39,533 nucleotides of DNA from contig JAFRXH010000015.1 of the NCBI GenBank assembly GCA_017437785.1, forward strand, positions 1 through 39,533, written 5' to 3'. This document shows, in pieces, positions 15,030 through 24,194 of the stretch; the stretch's first letter is position 1, and each line of letters begins with the position of its first letter. The notes under the pieces are model-generated. The model did no database searches. It saw only the letters and a list, made by a program, of their open reading frames with translations, and was not told the origin of the DNA. The translations under genes and the position numbers were made by a program. Source of the DNA: Lachnospiraceae bacterium (GTDB lineage: Bacteria > Bacillota > Clostridia > Lachnospirales > Lachnospiraceae).

Positions 15030-17513
15030 TTATTCGTACTTAAGCTCTTCAGCTATATTCATCTTACGTAAGTATCCTGCAGGTATCAGCGTGGTCAGCA
15101 GATATACGATAAGTATCACTGCCATATATGTCAGGCCGTTCGAAAAGCCTATGCCTCCGTTAGTCATGATGTCCATGTCCCCGTCGCCGATCACATCGAA
15201 AAGATGTGCCAGAACACGGTAAAGTAAGGGCGCCGACAATCCCGCTACAACAGCGGATACTCCCATTGAGAAGAGACTCTCCAGAAAGATCAGTCTCTTT
15301 AATTTATGTCTGGGCAGGGCTACCGAATAAAGCAATGCCGTTTCACGCTTGCGTGTTATAAAGCCCAAAGACTGGTTACCTGCTATTCCTATCAGGGTAA
15401 GAGCCGTGCTTCCTGCTACGATCAGCCTTATAACAGTGGTCAGTCCGGATGCATTCTTCTTTTTTTCTTCCTCACGTTCCGCCCTGGTCTCTACAGAAAG
15501 CGCTTCTGTCTCCGAACTCTTTTCGATCTTATCCTTCAGCGCATCCGGATCGGAGGTTCTTATAAGTATATCTCCCAGCCTTCCGGCATATGCATGATCA
15601 TAAAGGTCTCTGCTTATGACTACCGTAGCAATACCGCTGAATAAACTGTTCTTTAACTCCATGGTATCCTTTATAGTAAAATGTTTTTCCGTGGGAAAAT
15701 CACCGTCAGGATTGAATACAAATCTGATCTCATCCCCCGCATTAAGCTTATAACGCTTTGCCAGTTCTTTGCTTATCACTATTTCATCATCCTTAAGCCC
15801 GTATCCCTCTGCAGGCAGTTCGGTTATTATACTGTGCTCCGTATCTGAAAGGATCGTAAATTCTCTGCTCTTTTCATCATTTATTGCTCCCTGTACCACA
15901 GGAGTAACATATACATAATCCGTCTCCTCAACGCCTTCGACAGACCTGATATATCTGTATGTATGATCGTCATCGCTTCTTTGTATATTAACGATCACAT
16001 CACAATCGTAATTCACCGAATCAAGATCGCTCAACATGGATGCCCCCACTCCGCCGATAAGCAGTGAAAGCGTAAGTGATGTAACACACAATACCGCTGT
16101 TCCCATTATGATCCTGTTCCTGGACATATTTTCGGCGGCAAGCTGCGCTATGGGAAACGAAAACTTACGGCAAAGCCCGCTTATAAGCCGGGATATGATC
16201 CTGATAATAAAGGGGATCAATACTGCCGTGGCTACTACTCCGCATGCAAATGATACTGCCAGCGTAAAAAAGTTTTTAACCAGAAGCCCTGCAACTACAG
16301 CCACCACGCCCAGAACGATGCCTGTATAAAGCCTGCTCCATTTATATCTGAATTCCGTATCCTTATTCTCAAATATAATATCCCTTATAGGCGTCTTTAC
16401 GGCTTTACTCAACTCATACAGAGGATATGAGCACTCTACGATCACTGCTCCCAAAAGCACCAGCAGATATACCCATATAGGTGTAGGCGTTATATAATGC
16501 GATATAGCTTTGCCGGTATCTGCGCTTACAGTGAGCATCGATTCCAGGAATACAGGCTTTATGACAGAATACAGCCATATTCCCAAAACTGTTCCCAAAA
16601 CTGCATAGAGTATGTTTTCGATCAGCAGCACAAACGCCGTTTTTCCCTGTGTAACACCAAGACTCCTTAAAGTACCTATCACCGACATCCTCTCATTAAC
16701 GATCTTCTCTGCTATTGAGATCGTTACAAATATCACCAGAAGAAATGAGATAAGAAAGAGCAGATAAAACATATTATAGAGCCGTTCGATATCCCCATCA
16801 TCCTCCATATCGCTTATGACCTCGAGCATAGCGCCGGGATCGTTGCTTCTGATATGATCGGCTATCTCAGAGATACGGCTGTCATCCGCTACATCGATCA
16901 GCCATACTTCATAGTCATTATCCGCCAGACAGCTTATCCTTCTCAGATTTTCGTTTGAAACGATGATATATTCCCCGCTCCAGATGATATTTTTAATATC
17001 GATAATCTTAATGACTTTAAGTTTAAGTATCTCTTCATCCCTTGTCTCAAGCTCGATGGTATCTCCCACATCGTAGCCGTAATGCTCTGCATACTCTTTA
17101 CTTATCACGGCAGTACCGTCGTCAATTTCCAACTCTTCGGTAATAAATGCCATATCGTATGCAGCCTTCATATCGGATATGGCTGTTACATCTATATATT
17201 TCTCAAATGAATACTCATATCCGGTGGTATCTCTCTCATACTCATACAGCCCGGCCTGACTGATACCGACCTTCCTGATATCTGCTATATCCTCAACATC
17301 CTCTAACGCCTCGGGGGATGCATTCATAATGACGATATCTATCTTTCCGATCATATCCATCATATATCCCTTCATGAGGCCTTCTATATTGTTCCTCATA
17401 TCCACTGCCAGTAATGCCGCAAAGGAGGCAAAGGTGATACAGAAGACCAGAAGCAGAAGGCGCAGAGGTTTGGAAAATATGTTTTTTAATGAGTGTTTAA
17501 GAATTAAGTTCAT
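15030..17513 (-). CDS. ABC transporter permease with two FtsX domains
   Basis: 827 aa. TM near 16-38, an extracytoplasmic domain to about 250, the first three-segment FtsX cluster about 255-385, a second TM pair about 395-440, TM near 475, an extracytoplasmic domain, and a second FtsX cluster about 695-820. It is built like the 4234-6753 permease but is clearly diverged. It is flanked by an M13 metallopeptidase lipoprotein and its ATPase in one operon, which suggests export or processing of a peptide or lipoprotein, or resistance to one. The substrate is not evident. Confidence 0.88.
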   Translation of the reverse strand: MNLILKHSLKNIFSKPLRLLLLVFCITFASFAALLAVDMRNNIEGLMKGYMMDMIGKIDIVIMNASPEALEDVEDIADIRKVGISQAGLYEYERDTTGYEYSFEKYIDVTAISDMKAAYDMAFITEELEIDDGTAVISKEYAEHYGYDVGDTIELETRDEEILKLKVIKIIDIKNIIWSGEYIIVSNENLRRISCLADNDYEVWLIDVADDSRISEIADHIRSNDPGAMLEVISDMEDDGDIERLYNMFYLLFLISFLLVIFVTISIAEKIVNERMSVIGTLRSLGVTQGKTAFVLLIENILYAVLGTVLGIWLYSVIKPVFLESMLTVSADTGKAISHYITPTPIWVYLLVLLGAVIVECSYPLYELSKAVKTPIRDIIFENKDTEFRYKWSRLYTGIVLGVVAVVAGLLVKNFFTLAVSFACGVVATAVLIPFIIRIISRLISGLCRKFSFPIAQLAAENMSRNRIIMGTAVLCVTSLTLSLLIGGVGASMLSDLDSVNYDCDVIVNIQRSDDDHTYRYIRSVEGVEETDYVYVTPVVQGAINDEKSREFTILSDTEHSIITELPAEGYGLKDDEIVISKELAKRYKLNAGDEIRFVFNPDGDFPTEKHFTIKDTMELKNSLFSGIATVVISRDLYDHAYAGRLGDILIRTSDPDALKDKIEKSSETEALSVETRAEREEEKKKNASGLTTVIRLIVAGSTALTLIGIAGNQSLGFITRKRETALLYSVALPRHKLKRLIFLESLFSMGVSAVVAGLSAPLLYRVLAHLFDVIGDGDMDIMTNGGIGFSNGLTYMAVILIVYLLTTLIPAGYLRKMNIAEELKYE

Positions 17514-17530
17514 TGTTATAATCTCCTTCC

Positions 17531-19552
17531 TTACCAGCGCGTTACTCTGTCTTCCGGAGCGACATACATTGCGTCGCCTTCTTTGACATCATAGATCTCA
17601 TAAAATTGGTCAAAGAGCGGCACCACTGCATTTACGCGGATGATCGCCGGTGAGTGCTCATCCGAATAAAGCTGACTAAGCACACTGTCCTTAGGCGTAA
17701 TGCTTGCCCATATCCTTGCATAGTTTTCAAAAAGCTCTTTTCTCTGATCGTTGTTTTGTGTAAGCCGCAGTATGCAGTCCACACCGCTTATATCCGCCAG
17801 GTTTTCTCCAAGCGTAAGTTCTCCGTCCACGGGATGTACATCAAGTATCCTCTTTTCGGAATAATACTGTTTAATATGCTCTGCCATTCTGTCAAAAGCC
17901 TCGCGGTCCTCCTTAGGGATCCATTCCGGATTATAATTTCCGTTCATGTCAAAGAGCATGCCGTGATCATCAAAAGCATGAGAGATCTCGTGACCCACAA
18001 CAGCTCCTATCCCGCCCAGATTCTGCCAGTAACTCTGCTCATGACTGTAGAAAGGTTCATTCATTATGGCCAGCGTGATATTGATAGAATTGATATCCGG
18101 CGCATAGCAGGCATTGACAGCCTGCGGCGCCATATTCTCAAATCCGTTCCGCTCCACCCTACTGCTCATCATTTCAGCCCTGTCTTTATGATCCCTTATA
18201 TTCAGATTATGCTTTGTGTCAAAGACCGAATGTCCTATAAGCGCAGCATCTTTCGGATCGACTGTATGCGGCTCATCTGCTCCTATGAAATAAAGCATAT
18301 TATCAAGCTTCGTTTTTATCGCGCTTTTTCCTTTATCACTGAGCCATTCGCAGTCATCTATCATATATACATATTCATCTACGATGGCATCCGTGATCTG
18401 CTTTACTTCCTCTACCGCTTTTTCATCATAATAGCGCTTAGCGTATTCTTCACCCAGTTCCCTGCCGAAAGCGTATTTGAGTCCGTCTCTGGCATATTTA
18501 TCATTTGAAAACAGAACCGGGCGTCCTCCGTATTCTTTCGGAAGATAATCGCCGATACTGCACATATAATCATAAACAGCGATATCCTTCCACTGCTTAA
18601 GGTATTCATCGGTAAGAACGGAATCAACGAAAGAAAGCTGCCCCTCATCCCAAAGGTAGATACCCTCTGCCTTAAGCTGCCCAAGGCCCATGCTCCGCAG
18701 TATCCCGTCCATCCCTATATTGGGACACAAAGCATCTATCTCTTCCTTCGTTTTATATTTTGCCAGCTTCATGGATTCGCCCCAGTCTTTTGATATCAGC
18801 TCCACCAGCTCGATGTCGGTGGCCGTAGCTATATCTATTACCAGTCTGGCATCCGCTACGCTGCGCTCTTTACTCTCTTCGCCGTCCATGCCCGTGTCGT
18901 TCAACACTTTTTTAAAGCCGGCAGCAACAGCCTGCCCGTAATCTCCCGCCATACATACATCCTTAAGCCTGTGTCCGGTAGGATCGGTAAAAGGCCTTAT
19001 TAAAATGCTCGCAGATGACGCATCCTTAAGATCCGTACCGATATCAACACCCATGATGGGATCCGCGCCCCACTGCGTATACAGCTTTCCGCAGATGTCA
19101 ATGTATTCGTCCATGCTTGCGGCATTTTGTATCTCATCCACCATAGAGAGCATATCTTTTATGTCTTCCTCATTCATAATTGCGCCGCCTGTAGATGCAT
19201 CAAACAGCTGGTAGTAGGCATCATAGATCAGCTGCTCATTGCTGCCCGCTTTATAAGATGCTCTGTCGCCTTCTGCTATCTCTTTTATGATCGCATCCAG
19301 CTCTTCGTCCACCTTCTTATTGATCAGGGCAAAGGATCCGTAACTGCCTTTATACTCATCCAGATCCGCTTCGCACAGATACGCCGCATTTACATAACCG
19401 TTAAAATCGTCCTGCGCGCGGATACTTTCAGGATCAAAGCTTTCTTCCTCCTTTTCCGCTGCAGGCAGATCTTTGGGCGGTTCGCTTACGCTCACGCAGC
19501 CGTTAAGCAGCATCAGAGGTATGAGCAGTGCCGCTATTGTTTTTTTCTTCAT
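17531..19552 (-). CDS. M13 family (neprilysin/PepO-like) zinc metallopeptidase lipoprotein
   Basis: 673 aa. Lipoprotein signal with lipobox LLNG-C19. The zinc site is complete: HEISH (521-525) and ENLAD with E583 as third ligand and D587. The substrate-binding NAxY motif appears as NACY (480-483), and DEHSP...RVN supplies the conserved histidine (H633). Full family length, outer face of the membrane. M13 enzymes cut oligopeptides of up to about 40 residues, not proteins. Co-transcribed with an FtsX ABC exporter and close to a LytTR two-component pair, it probably trims or destroys a peptide that the system exports or senses. AAAGGAA precedes the ATG. Confidence 0.92.
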   Translation of the reverse strand: MKKKTIAALLIPLMLLNGCVSVSEPPKDLPAAEKEEESFDPESIRAQDDFNGYVNAAYLCEADLDEYKGSYGSFALINKKVDEELDAIIKEIAEGDRASYKAGSNEQLIYDAYYQLFDASTGGAIMNEEDIKDMLSMVDEIQNAASMDEYIDICGKLYTQWGADPIMGVDIGTDLKDASSASILIRPFTDPTGHRLKDVCMAGDYGQAVAAGFKKVLNDTGMDGEESKERSVADARLVIDIATATDIELVELISKDWGESMKLAKYKTKEEIDALCPNIGMDGILRSMGLGQLKAEGIYLWDEGQLSFVDSVLTDEYLKQWKDIAVYDYMCSIGDYLPKEYGGRPVLFSNDKYARDGLKYAFGRELGEEYAKRYYDEKAVEEVKQITDAIVDEYVYMIDDCEWLSDKGKSAIKTKLDNMLYFIGADEPHTVDPKDAALIGHSVFDTKHNLNIRDHKDRAEMMSSRVERNGFENMAPQAVNACYAPDINSINITLAIMNEPFYSHEQSYWQNLGGIGAVVGHEISHAFDDHGMLFDMNGNYNPEWIPKEDREAFDRMAEHIKQYYSEKRILDVHPVDGELTLGENLADISGVDCILRLTQNNDQRKELFENYARIWASITPKDSVLSQLYSDEHSPAIIRVNAVVPLFDQFYEIYDVKEGDAMYVAPEDRVTRW

Positions 19553-19601
19553 TGATCGCAGTTCCTTTCTGTAATGATAAGCTCACCTTAAGGTCATTGT
19601 A

Positions 19602-19630
19602 ATTATATATCCGTATCAATGCAAAAACCG
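19602..19630 (-). promoter_or_regulatory. Promoter of the M13 peptidase/ABC operon
   Basis: TATAAT at 19607-19602 on the minus strand. The -35 position (17-nt spacer) reads CGGTTT, a poor match, as expected for an activator-dependent promoter. Confidence 0.6.
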
Positions 19631-19632
19631 GA

Positions 19633-19667
19633 TTTGTGGTGAAATGTATTTTTTTTGTGGTGAAATG
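19633..19667 (-). promoter_or_regulatory. LytTR-type direct repeats upstream of the M13 peptidase operon
   Basis: CATTTCACCACAAA occurs twice, identical over 14 bp (19667-19654 and 19646-19633), with an exact 21-bp period, ending 2 nt upstream of the -35 position. This is the classic arrangement for LytTR response-regulator activation. The regulator at 13532-14233 is the likely ligand. Confidence 0.65.
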
Positions 19668-19692
19668 AAAAAAACTCCCGCTTATGCGGGAG
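19668..19692 (-). terminator. Rho-independent terminator of the ClpX-like/GGDEF/MATE operon
   Basis: Minus strand CTCCCGC-ATAA-GCGGGAG followed by seven T, 27 nt after the MATE stop codon. A perfect 7-bp GC-rich stem. Confidence 0.9.
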
Positions 19693-19718
19693 ATCACAAT
19701 GATATTTGTGCTGATATC

Positions 19719-21128
19719 CTATTCGGGTATCGGAGCAATGATCCTTTTGTAGATACGGACAAGGAAGAATAAGGTGACTACAAGGGACATAAGTTCTGCT
19801 ATAGGGAAACACCACCATATAAGAGACAGTCCTCCGATCTTTGAAAGCAGGAATGCCACAGGCACCAATACTACCAGCTGTCTGGCAACAGATACTATCA
19901 GACTGTATACGCCGTTACCAAGCGCCTGAAAGACCGTCCCGCCTATTATGCAAAACCACGCCAGCAGATAATGCCATGCAATGGTCCTGAGTGCCGGTAC
20001 GCCGTATACGATGAGGCTGTCATCTCCGGTATCGAATATCCTCAGCAATTGTTCCGGCATGAACTGAAAGAGCACAAATCCCACGGACATAAACAGCAGC
20101 GCATACATCATGGAAAGCTTTATTACATTCATCATACGCTTTCTCTTTCTGGCTCCGTAATTAAATGCCAGTATGGGTACCATGCCGTTATTAAGTCCGA
20201 ATATAGGCATGAAGAAGAGGCTCTGTAATTTAAAGTATACCGTAAATACGGCAACTGCCGCATCATTCAGGCTGCCCAGTATACGGTTCATCAGATATGT
20301 CATTACCGATCCTATCGCCTGCATGACTATCGAAGGGAATCCAACCGAATATATCCTTTTGATGATCTCAAGATCCGGTTTAAATCCCTTAAGGTCAACC
20401 TGTACATCCTCGTTAAACTTACGGTTTAATATGAATGCTATAGTCCCTGCCACAAACTGTCCCGTTATGGTAGCTATAGCAGCCCCGGCTACGCGCAGCT
20501 GCGGGAATCCGAACAGGCCGAATATCAGTATGGGATCAAGTATTATATTGATCACGGCACCCACGCCCTGGGTCAGAAGTGTAAAGATCGTTTTCCCCGT
20601 GGACTGTAAAAGCCTTTCAAAAATAAACTGCATATATATGCCCAGCGATCCTATACATACTATACGCAGATACTGGCTGCCGTATTCAAGTGTAAGTCCG
20701 CTCCCCTTCTGGGATGCTATAAGTGTGGGCGCCAGAAAAACACCTATAAATAAAAAGAGCAGGTAATTGCAGAACGAAAGGAACACACCGTTATTCGCTG
20801 CCTTTTGAGCAGTCTTTTTATCTTTCTCTCCCAGTGCTTTTGACAGTATCGCATTAACACCGACACAGGTTCCCGTTGCAAAAGCTATCAAAAGAGTTTG
20901 AAACGGAAAAGCCATGCCAAGCGCCGAAAGCGCAGCGGTACCCGCAGAAGACGCATCACCGCCTTCATCGACGATACGGGCCACAAAAATGGAATCAACT
21001 ATGTTGTAAAAAGCCGTAAACAGCATCGATATGATCATCGGTGTCGCCATTCCTATCAGAAGTCTGTTCATGGGCATATAGCCCATCTTATTTTCTTTTT
21101 CGCTCTGTATCTCTTCCTGCTTACTCAT
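19719..21128 (-). CDS. MATE family efflux transporter
   Basis: 469 aa from ATG 21128 (MSKQEE). AAGAGGAAA in the end of the upstream gene is the ribosome binding site, and the start overlaps the upstream stop codon. About twelve membrane segments form two homologous halves, beginning MPMNRLLIGMATPMIISMLF, typical of multidrug/sodium (DinF/NorM-like) antiporters. Last gene of the four-gene operon; the terminator follows. Substrate unknown. Confidence 0.92.
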   Translation of the reverse strand: MSKQEEIQSEKENKMGYMPMNRLLIGMATPMIISMLFTAFYNIVDSIFVARIVDEGGDASSAGTAALSALGMAFPFQTLLIAFATGTCVGVNAILSKALGEKDKKTAQKAANNGVFLSFCNYLLFLFIGVFLAPTLIASQKGSGLTLEYGSQYLRIVCIGSLGIYMQFIFERLLQSTGKTIFTLLTQGVGAVINIILDPILIFGLFGFPQLRVAGAAIATITGQFVAGTIAFILNRKFNEDVQVDLKGFKPDLEIIKRIYSVGFPSIVMQAIGSVMTYLMNRILGSLNDAAVAVFTVYFKLQSLFFMPIFGLNNGMVPILAFNYGARKRKRMMNVIKLSMMYALLFMSVGFVLFQFMPEQLLRIFDTGDDSLIVYGVPALRTIAWHYLLAWFCIIGGTVFQALGNGVYSLIVSVARQLVVLVPVAFLLSKIGGLSLIWWCFPIAELMSLVVTLFFLVRIYKRIIAPIPE

Positions 21129-22629
21129 CATTTTCCTCTTCTTCACTCTTTGTGTTCTCCGCCACAAAGTCCTCCCCTTTTTCTATTCCTTTTAAAGCAT
21201 TATCCGTAAATAATTCCATAAGGTTCTGCGAATTGATCAGGTCGTCCGAGAAGGTTATCACCATATCCGATCTGTTCATATCCATCTCTTCAACAAGCAG
21301 CAGACGATATGAAGGCTCAGGCTCGCCCGGTGTTACCACCAGCTGGTTTCTTCCGTTCTGTTTTCCGTAATACAGCTTCTCGTCCGCTTCTTTTATCATT
21401 TCCTCCATAGACCTGTCCGCTTTACCTTCAACCAGACCCATAGTCATGGTGACCCTTATATCCTGCGAACCGTATTTTATCCGCGCTGCTTTTATCTTAT
21501 CCAGAAAAGTTTCTATTGACGCAGCCACCGGTATCAGACGCATATCCTCGAATATCAGCAGGAATTCCTCACCACCCCAGCGCACTGCATGTCCTCTTCC
21601 TGCCATCAGGTTCTTAAGTTCCGATGCCACATGCTTAAGGACCAGGTCACCGGCGTCATGTCCGTATGTATCATTTACTTTTTTAAAGAAATCTATATCA
21701 CCTATTGCTATGCAGAAAGGCTCGCCTGATTCAAGAGCTTTCTTCTGCACTGCCTTCATCTTTGCATCACCGCAGCGTCTGTTGTACAGGGTTGTCAGCG
21801 GATCACATTCCACCAGGATCCTTACGGCATTCTGCATGTGGATGATACTCTGCCCCATTGCTCCTATCTCATCCTCACGCTTTAATATCTCCTGCGGCAT
21901 CTCATTACTGAGTCTGCCGGCAACCATCTTGGCAAGGAACGAGTGCATGCCTTCTATAGCCGATACGATGTTGTTGGTATATTTCCTGCTGATCACACTT
22001 GCTGCCAGCAGTCCTGCCGCAACTATCAAAAGAGTAGGTGCTACAGCCAGATCTTCCTTGCGTCTGACTTCCGCGGCTGTGATAGCGGTTCCAACCATTC
22101 CTACAAAACTGCCGTCGGAATTAAACAGCGGCACATAACATGCATAATAGTATTTTCCGCTCTCTATCTCCATCTTATAATGCAAAGGCTCCGGATTTTC
22201 GGTTCCTGTCATTGTACTTATCACAGTTGTATGCACTCCGCTGCCAACGTAGCGCTCTCCCTTATCATCTTTAAGCGTAGTAAGTATCCTGGCATCTTTA
22301 TAAAAAAGGGTCACGTTCATTCCGCTGGCAATGCGGACCCTATCAAGATATGCATGATCACCAGTAAGTTCCTTATCTCCTTTATAAAGAGAAACAACTT
22401 TTTTATCCCCTACCAGCTCGTAATCTCCGGGATACATGGTATCATATGCCGTTGCAACAGACGCCGCTACAGACTCCAGTGATCTGTATACTTCTTCTTC
22501 AAGAGCGCTCCTTGTACAAAGTATTACAGTGATCAGGATTACCGCGCACATGATCAGCTCAGGGATTATAGTCCTGAGCAAGACAGCTCTTTGAAGTTTA
22601 TTATTCTTCTTATTTTCCGTATTTTTCAT
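21121..22629 (-). CDS. Membrane diguanylate cyclase with extracytoplasmic Cache-like sensor
   Basis: 502 aa. TM1 21-41, extracytoplasmic domain about 42-195 (Cache-type features FYKDARILTTLKD, YYACYVPLFNSDGSFVGMVG), TM2 about 196-214, HAMP-like region to about 268, and a GGDEF domain about 275-435 with active-site GGEEF (352-356) and metal-binding DIDFFKKVND. It should make cyclic di-GMP. The inhibitory RxxD site upstream of GGEEF reads RGHA, so product inhibition may be weak. A ~70-residue acidic C-terminal extension is unusual. It lies 14 nt after a ClpX-like gene and overlaps the MATE gene. Confidence 0.9.
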   Translation of the reverse strand: MKNTENKKNNKLQRAVLLRTIIPELIMCAVILITVILCTRSALEEEVYRSLESVAASVATAYDTMYPGDYELVGDKKVVSLYKGDKELTGDHAYLDRVRIASGMNVTLFYKDARILTTLKDDKGERYVGSGVHTTVISTMTGTENPEPLHYKMEIESGKYYYACYVPLFNSDGSFVGMVGTAITAAEVRRKEDLAVAPTLLIVAAGLLAASVISRKYTNNIVSAIEGMHSFLAKMVAGRLSNEMPQEILKREDEIGAMGQSIIHMQNAVRILVECDPLTTLYNRRCGDAKMKAVQKKALESGEPFCIAIGDIDFFKKVNDTYGHDAGDLVLKHVASELKNLMAGRGHAVRWGGEEFLLIFEDMRLIPVAASIETFLDKIKAARIKYGSQDIRVTMTMGLVEGKADRSMEEMIKEADEKLYYGKQNGRNQLVVTPGEPEPSYRLLLVEEMDMNRSDMVITFSDDLINSQNLMELFTDNALKGIEKGEDFVAENTKSEEEENDE

Positions 22630-22643
22630 AGGCGTACCTCTAT

Positions 22644-24194
22644 TTATAAATACGTAGCCTTCTCTTCAAGCCTGGCAGCACCTTCGGTTATAAGTACTTC
22701 CTTTACCCCGTTCATCGTGGGTACTTCAAAAAGAGCATCCGACAGTATCTGCCTTACCACAGAATTAAGCCCTCTGGCTCCTATGCTCATTTCCATTACC
22801 CTGTCGGTTATCACATCCAGCGCACCGCCGGTCAAAGTCAGCCTTACCCCGTCATCTATGAGCATTTCCCGCTCATAACGTGACAATATGCTGTCCTCGG
22901 GTTCCGTCAATACGCGCTTCATCATTTCACGGTCCAGCTTTTTAAGAACCGTTACCGTAGAGAGCCTCCCGGCCAGCTCAGGTTTCATGCCGTATTCCAT
23001 AAGATGCTCGGTCTTTAAATGCATCCCCGTCATCTCAAAGCTATCATCCTTGTCAACTTCACTGCCAAAGCCTATCCCGCTCTTAACATAATCTTTTTTA
23101 ACTATCTTCTCCAGGCCTTCAAAAGCTCCCGCGCATATAAAGAGTATATTGGTAGTGTCCAGTATTATACTCTCGGCGCCGGATTTATCCTGAAGCGGCA
23201 CATCGATATCTGTCCCTTCAAACATTCCAAGAAGCTGTCCCTGAAGTTCCTGATTGATGTCCCCGCCCCGTGAATAGAGCTTTGACGGGATGATCTTGTC
23301 AAACTCATCACAGAATACTATCCCGCATTCCGTAAGTTCCGGATCCTTTCCGGATCTGATGTATAGATTTAAAAGTGACTCTTCCTTATTCCGTCCCTTC
23401 CACGGAGTGGCAACGATCCCGCTGAAATCCGTGATCACTACCGGAACAGGCAGCAGTTCGGACAATCTCCTGATGATCTCGGTCTTGCCGCAGCCGGAAG
23501 GTCCCACCATAAGAACGTTCGTCTTTAGAAGCTTCTCCTGCGGATGAAGTATGCGCAGCATATGATTATAAACCGCGGTACTCAGTATTTCCTTTGACTC
23601 ATCCTGTCCCAGGATAAATCTGTCCAGATAATCTTTTATGCGTTCCGGTGTATATTCATTAACGAACTTTTCACAATCCTTAAGAAACAGAGGCGTTTCC
23701 TTCTTTCCTTCCGGTCTGCTCCTCGAATTCATATGTATGTTTCTTACTTTGCTCTGCTGGTATTTTACCCTGCAGACTGCCAGCGTTCCCAGGGCGCTCT
23801 CGGCCGCACTGTCAACGCCGTCCTTTAAAAGCTCATATTCCATGAATGTGAATATCTCATCCATGTCTTCGTTGGTTATCTCGCGTTCTACATTACGTGC
23901 CTTATAAAACAGTTCATCATCCGGATAAGTGTTTCCCGCATCGCGTATGATCGCCCAGAAAGGTGTACGGAAGCCTTTTTCCTTATAGCTGGCTCCCATC
24001 AGTTTAAGAATGCTGTCCAGGTTATGCTCCGCAAACGGACGTACCACTGTGATATAATGGATCAGTATGCGGAGATAATCATACACCAGTGCCGGAGTGG
24101 TAAAGTACCCTCCCCGGTCCTGATATTCCTCCATCCTCCGCTCTATGTAAAATGCCGTTTCAGCATCATTTTTACAGATAAATACTTTTTTCAT
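22644..24194 (-). CDS. ClpX-like AAA+ unfoldase lacking the zinc-binding domain (paralogue 1)
   Basis: 516 aa from ATG 24194, which overlaps the upstream gene by 23 nt. An ATG at 24248 has no ribosome binding site. Residues 1-180 are unlike the ClpX N-domain and unrecognised. From ~182 the ClpX core follows: ERIKDYLDRFILGQDESK, Walker A GPSGCGKT (231-238), Walker B IVFCDEFDK (292-300), sensor 1 NILFICAGAF, arginine-finger AGR (408-410) and sensor 2 GARGLN (472-477). The pore loop reads PWKG (264-267) instead of GYVG. The ClpP-docking IGF loop is kept (374-376), so it could feed ClpP with its own substrates. It ends in ATYL, like SIYL in its neighbour. Confidence 0.85.
   Translation of the reverse strand: MKKVFICKNDAETAFYIERRMEEYQDRGGYFTTPALVYDYLRILIHYITVVRPFAEHNLDSILKLMGASYKEKGFRTPFWAIIRDAGNTYPDDELFYKARNVEREITNEDMDEIFTFMEYELLKDGVDSAAESALGTLAVCRVKYQQSKVRNIHMNSRSRPEGKKETPLFLKDCEKFVNEYTPERIKDYLDRFILGQDESKEILSTAVYNHMLRILHPQEKLLKTNVLMVGPSGCGKTEIIRRLSELLPVPVVITDFSGIVATPWKGRNKEESLLNLYIRSGKDPELTECGIVFCDEFDKIIPSKLYSRGGDINQELQGQLLGMFEGTDIDVPLQDKSGAESIILDTTNILFICAGAFEGLEKIVKKDYVKSGIGFGSEVDKDDSFEMTGMHLKTEHLMEYGMKPELAGRLSTVTVLKKLDREMMKRVLTEPEDSILSRYEREMLIDDGVRLTLTGGALDVITDRVMEMSIGARGLNSVVRQILSDALFEVPTMNGVKEVLITEGAARLEEKATYL

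Noticed and set aside
18412-18684. 90-residue minus-strand ORF inside the M13 peptidase gene
   Set aside because: Another frame of a gene whose own frame holds the signal peptide and intact zinc motifs.
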